Assembly (NCBI GenBank): GCA_022824365.1
Contig: JAJEAA010000020.1
Span: 1-64,000, forward strand
Direction of reading: 5' to 3'
Length of the DNA: 64,000 nt
From: Anaerolineae bacterium
GTDB lineage: Bacteria > Chloroflexota > Anaerolineae > Aggregatilineales > Phototrophicaceae
Position numbers and translations under genes: made by a program. Under the pieces are notes generated by a model. The model was not told the origin of the DNA, made no database searches, and saw nothing but the letters and a program-made list of their open reading frames with translations. Positions 63,965 to 64,000 of this stretch are shown piece by piece (the first letter of the stretch is position 1; every line of letters starts with the position of its first letter).

Positions 63965-64000
63965 ATGCAAGCACTTTTCGAAACGAAGAACGCCAGCTTG
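63965..64000 (+). CDS. Start of a gene running off the window (possibly an ABC ATPase)
   Basis: ATG 63965 follows AGGAGG by 12 bases and opens a frame reading MQALFETKNASL to the end of the window. The pattern resembles the first strand of ABC ATPases of peptide importers, which would complete the operon at 58.5-62.3 kb. Twelve residues are too few for certainty. Confidence 0.4.
   Translation, partial: MQALFETKNASL

Noticed and set aside
1-64000. tRNA, rRNA and CRISPR arrays
   Set aside because: No T-loop-like GTTCGAATC in an intergenic position, no rRNA-like sequence and no regularly spaced repeat-spacer array was seen on reading.

Overview
The window looks like a stretch of a Chloroflexota (Anaerolineae-like) genome. 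This is an inference from its style: GC-rich, with many short operons, each built around a dipeptide-type or sugar-type ABC transporter beside one catabolic enzyme. Other pointers are several MDR/SDR oxidoreductases, secreted proteins with SH3b domains, PPK2, and palindromic intergenic repeats starting TGTAGGGGCGA. No rRNA, tRNA or CRISPR array was seen. About 45 genes are called.

Layout. 0-3 kb: two dipeptide-type permeases and a convergent MDR dehydrogenase. 3.7-7.3 kb: a RidA protein, an MFS carrier and an ECF sigma factor fused to ankyrin repeats. 7.5-12.3 kb: a 1,610-residue single-chain (type ISP-like) restriction-modification enzyme. 12.3-15.3 kb: a radical SAM protein with odd cysteine spacing, ribosomal protein bL28 with a clear promoter, an AlkD-like repair protein and PPK2. 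15.5-20.05 kb: an operon of a sulfotransferase fused to a flippase-like membrane domain, an acetoacetate-decarboxylase-fold protein and two SDRs.

20.05-25.4 kb is a plasmid-type replication/partition module. It holds a structured leader with a terminator and an opposing promoter, a primase-polymerase replication protein, parS-like palindromes, and a winged-helix/ParA/ParB operon. It marks either the origin of a secondary replicon (chromid) or an integrated plasmid. The surrounding housekeeping genes (bL28, his genes) make this unusual.

25.5-29.4 kb: a second dipeptide-type transporter (substrate-binding protein and two permeases). 29.5-36.9 kb: a UvrD/AddB-like ATPase, an SDR, a secreted HExxH protein with four double-cysteine repeats, a GH38-type glycosidase, and two small coupled hypothetical genes. 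37.4-41.5 kb: hisD-hisC-hisB-hisN on the minus strand, with a 226-bp repeat between hisC and hisB. 42.2-45.1 kb: a DUF3604/PHP-like protein, a DUF3592-like protein and a PfkB kinase. 45.4-54.25 kb: two sugar (CUT1) importers without ATPases, one in an operon with an ADP-ribosylglycohydrolase-fold enzyme. 54.4-58.4 kb: gamma-glutamyltransferase, a small hypothetical protein and a secreted trypsin-like protease with a duplicated C-terminal domain. 58.5-64 kb: a third peptide-type importer with a Tat-type binding protein, a convergent M20 peptidase, and the first codons of a gene that runs off the end.

Across the window the gene content points to a heterotroph taking up peptides and sugars. The importers sit next to peptidases (GGT, M20) and glycoside-acting enzymes (GH38, ADP-ribosylglycohydrolase fold). 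The CUT1 systems must borrow an ATPase encoded elsewhere.
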